Below the pieces are notes generated by a model that worked only from the letters and a program-made list of their open reading frames with translations, did not search any database and was not told where the DNA came from. 64,000 bases of DNA. Origin: Cobetia sp. cqz5-12 (GTDB lineage: Bacteria > Pseudomonadota > Gammaproteobacteria > Pseudomonadales > Halomonadaceae). The stretch covers positions 868,001 to 932,000 of the forward strand of contig NZ_CP044522.1 of assembly GCF_016495405.1 (NCBI RefSeq), given 5' to 3'. Of the stretch, positions 63,722-64,000 are shown piece after piece. The position numbers were made by a program, and so were the translations under genes. Positions within the stretch are counted from its first letter, which is position 1, and each line of letters begins with the position of its first letter.

Positions 63722-64000
63722 ATGCCGATGCATGCCTTGCACGATGAACATCTCGATCACGATCTCGCCACCATTCGCATCAAGAATCTCCGTCTGCGCA
63801 CCTATATCGGGATCAATGAAGACGAGATCCAGAACCGCCAGGATGTCGTGATCAACGTGGTGATCCGCTATCGCGCGGCACGCGCCGTGCAGTTCAATCA
63901 CATCAGTGAAGCGCTCAATTACCGCACCATCACCAAGCAGTTGATCGCGCATGTCGAGGAAGGGCGTTTCGCGCTGCTCGAACGCATGACCCGTGAGGTG
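63722..64000 (+). CDS. folX: Dihydroneopterin triphosphate 2'-epimerase (3' end beyond window)
   Basis: The first 93 codons are visible and the frame is open to the window end. [21 protein letters not shown] and the [12 protein letters not shown] ... [12 protein letters not shown] segments match FolX much better than FolB. FolX epimerises dihydroneopterin triphosphate (or monapterin precursors), which fits its place just after folE. The ATG at 63722 has AGGAG nine bases upstream; an ATG two codons later is a minor alternative. Confidence 0.92.
   Translation, partial: MPMHALHDEHLDHDLATIRIKNLRLRTYIGINEDEIQNRQDVVINVVIRYRAARAVQFNHISEALNYRTITKQLIAHVEEGRFALLERMTREV

Overview
The window is a chromosomal segment of a GC-rich gammaproteobacterium. 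Gene content and protein sequence suggest the Halomonadaceae (Halomonas/Cobetia type). The supporting evidence is an Entner-Doudoroff zwf-pgl-eda block facing hexR, a Pseudomonas/Halomonas-like crcB-serS-cysG order, a bioBFHCD cluster and a DmdC-type acyl-CoA dehydrogenase. I saw no insertion sequence, prophage, CRISPR array or rRNA. The first ~360 bases are clearly more AT-rich than the rest and carry the tail of a gene that begins outside the window, so the left edge may border an acquired region.

Layout from left to right. 1-2.2 kb: truncated AT-rich gene, small unknown protein, cation diffusion facilitator. 2.3-5.4 kb: PhnD/PhnC/PhnE-type ABC importer with a tandem-fused permease, reading leftward. 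5.7-9.8 kb: hexR facing zwf-pgl-eda. 10-16.5 kb: panE, topB and an unknown 650-residue membrane protein reading leftward, then a homocysteine S-methyltransferase-like gene. 16.7-18.5 kb: SEC-C/helical-repeat protein. 18.7-28.5 kb: one leftward polysaccharide operon. It runs STAS protein, export lipoprotein, chain-length regulator, polymerase/ligase, flippase, GT2, fused WecG-type glycosyltransferase plus initiating sugar-phosphate transferase, and a nucleotidyltransferase-like protein without its usual catalytic residues. 28.7-31.2 kb: ampG-like permease, rfaH, slyD. 31.2-31.9 kb: a gene-free stretch that looks like a structured small-RNA gene with its own terminator. 31.9-35.3 kb: comEA-like, pyrF, SIMPL protein, btuF. 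35.3-38.3 kb: cobO and btuB behind a cobalamin riboswitch. 38.6-46.9 kb: nupC, cation/proton antiporter, ydiJ-like flavo/Fe-S dehydrogenase, P5CR-like protein. 47-50.4 kb: crcB-serS-cysG. 50.7-55.3 kb: acyl-CoA dehydrogenase, DUF962 protein, rnk, ynfA-like gene, small membrane protein, tRNA-Leu. 55.4-60.5 kb: bioB-bioF-bioH-bioC-bioD. 60.6-64 kb: comF, srkA, folE and the start of folX.

How the parts fit. HexR probably controls the divergent glucose-6-phosphate genes. RfaH lies next to the long polysaccharide operon it would be expected to help transcribe, and an imperfect ops-like sequence sits in that operon's leader. BtuB, CobO and BtuF form a B12 uptake/adenosylation group under riboswitch control. 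The bio genes convert a malonyl-ACP methyl ester route to biotin, with bioA absent from the window and a BirA-like operator upstream of bioB.

No clearly new defence or mobile system was found. The most unusual items are the multi-hairpin RNA candidate at about 31.43-31.72 kb, the polysaccharide operon's STAS protein with Asp at the phospho-Ser position and its nucleotidyltransferase-like protein lacking catalytic residues, the fused polymer-initiation enzyme, a CysG with a shortened N-terminal domain, and an eight-copy heptamer repeat downstream of the antiporter gene.
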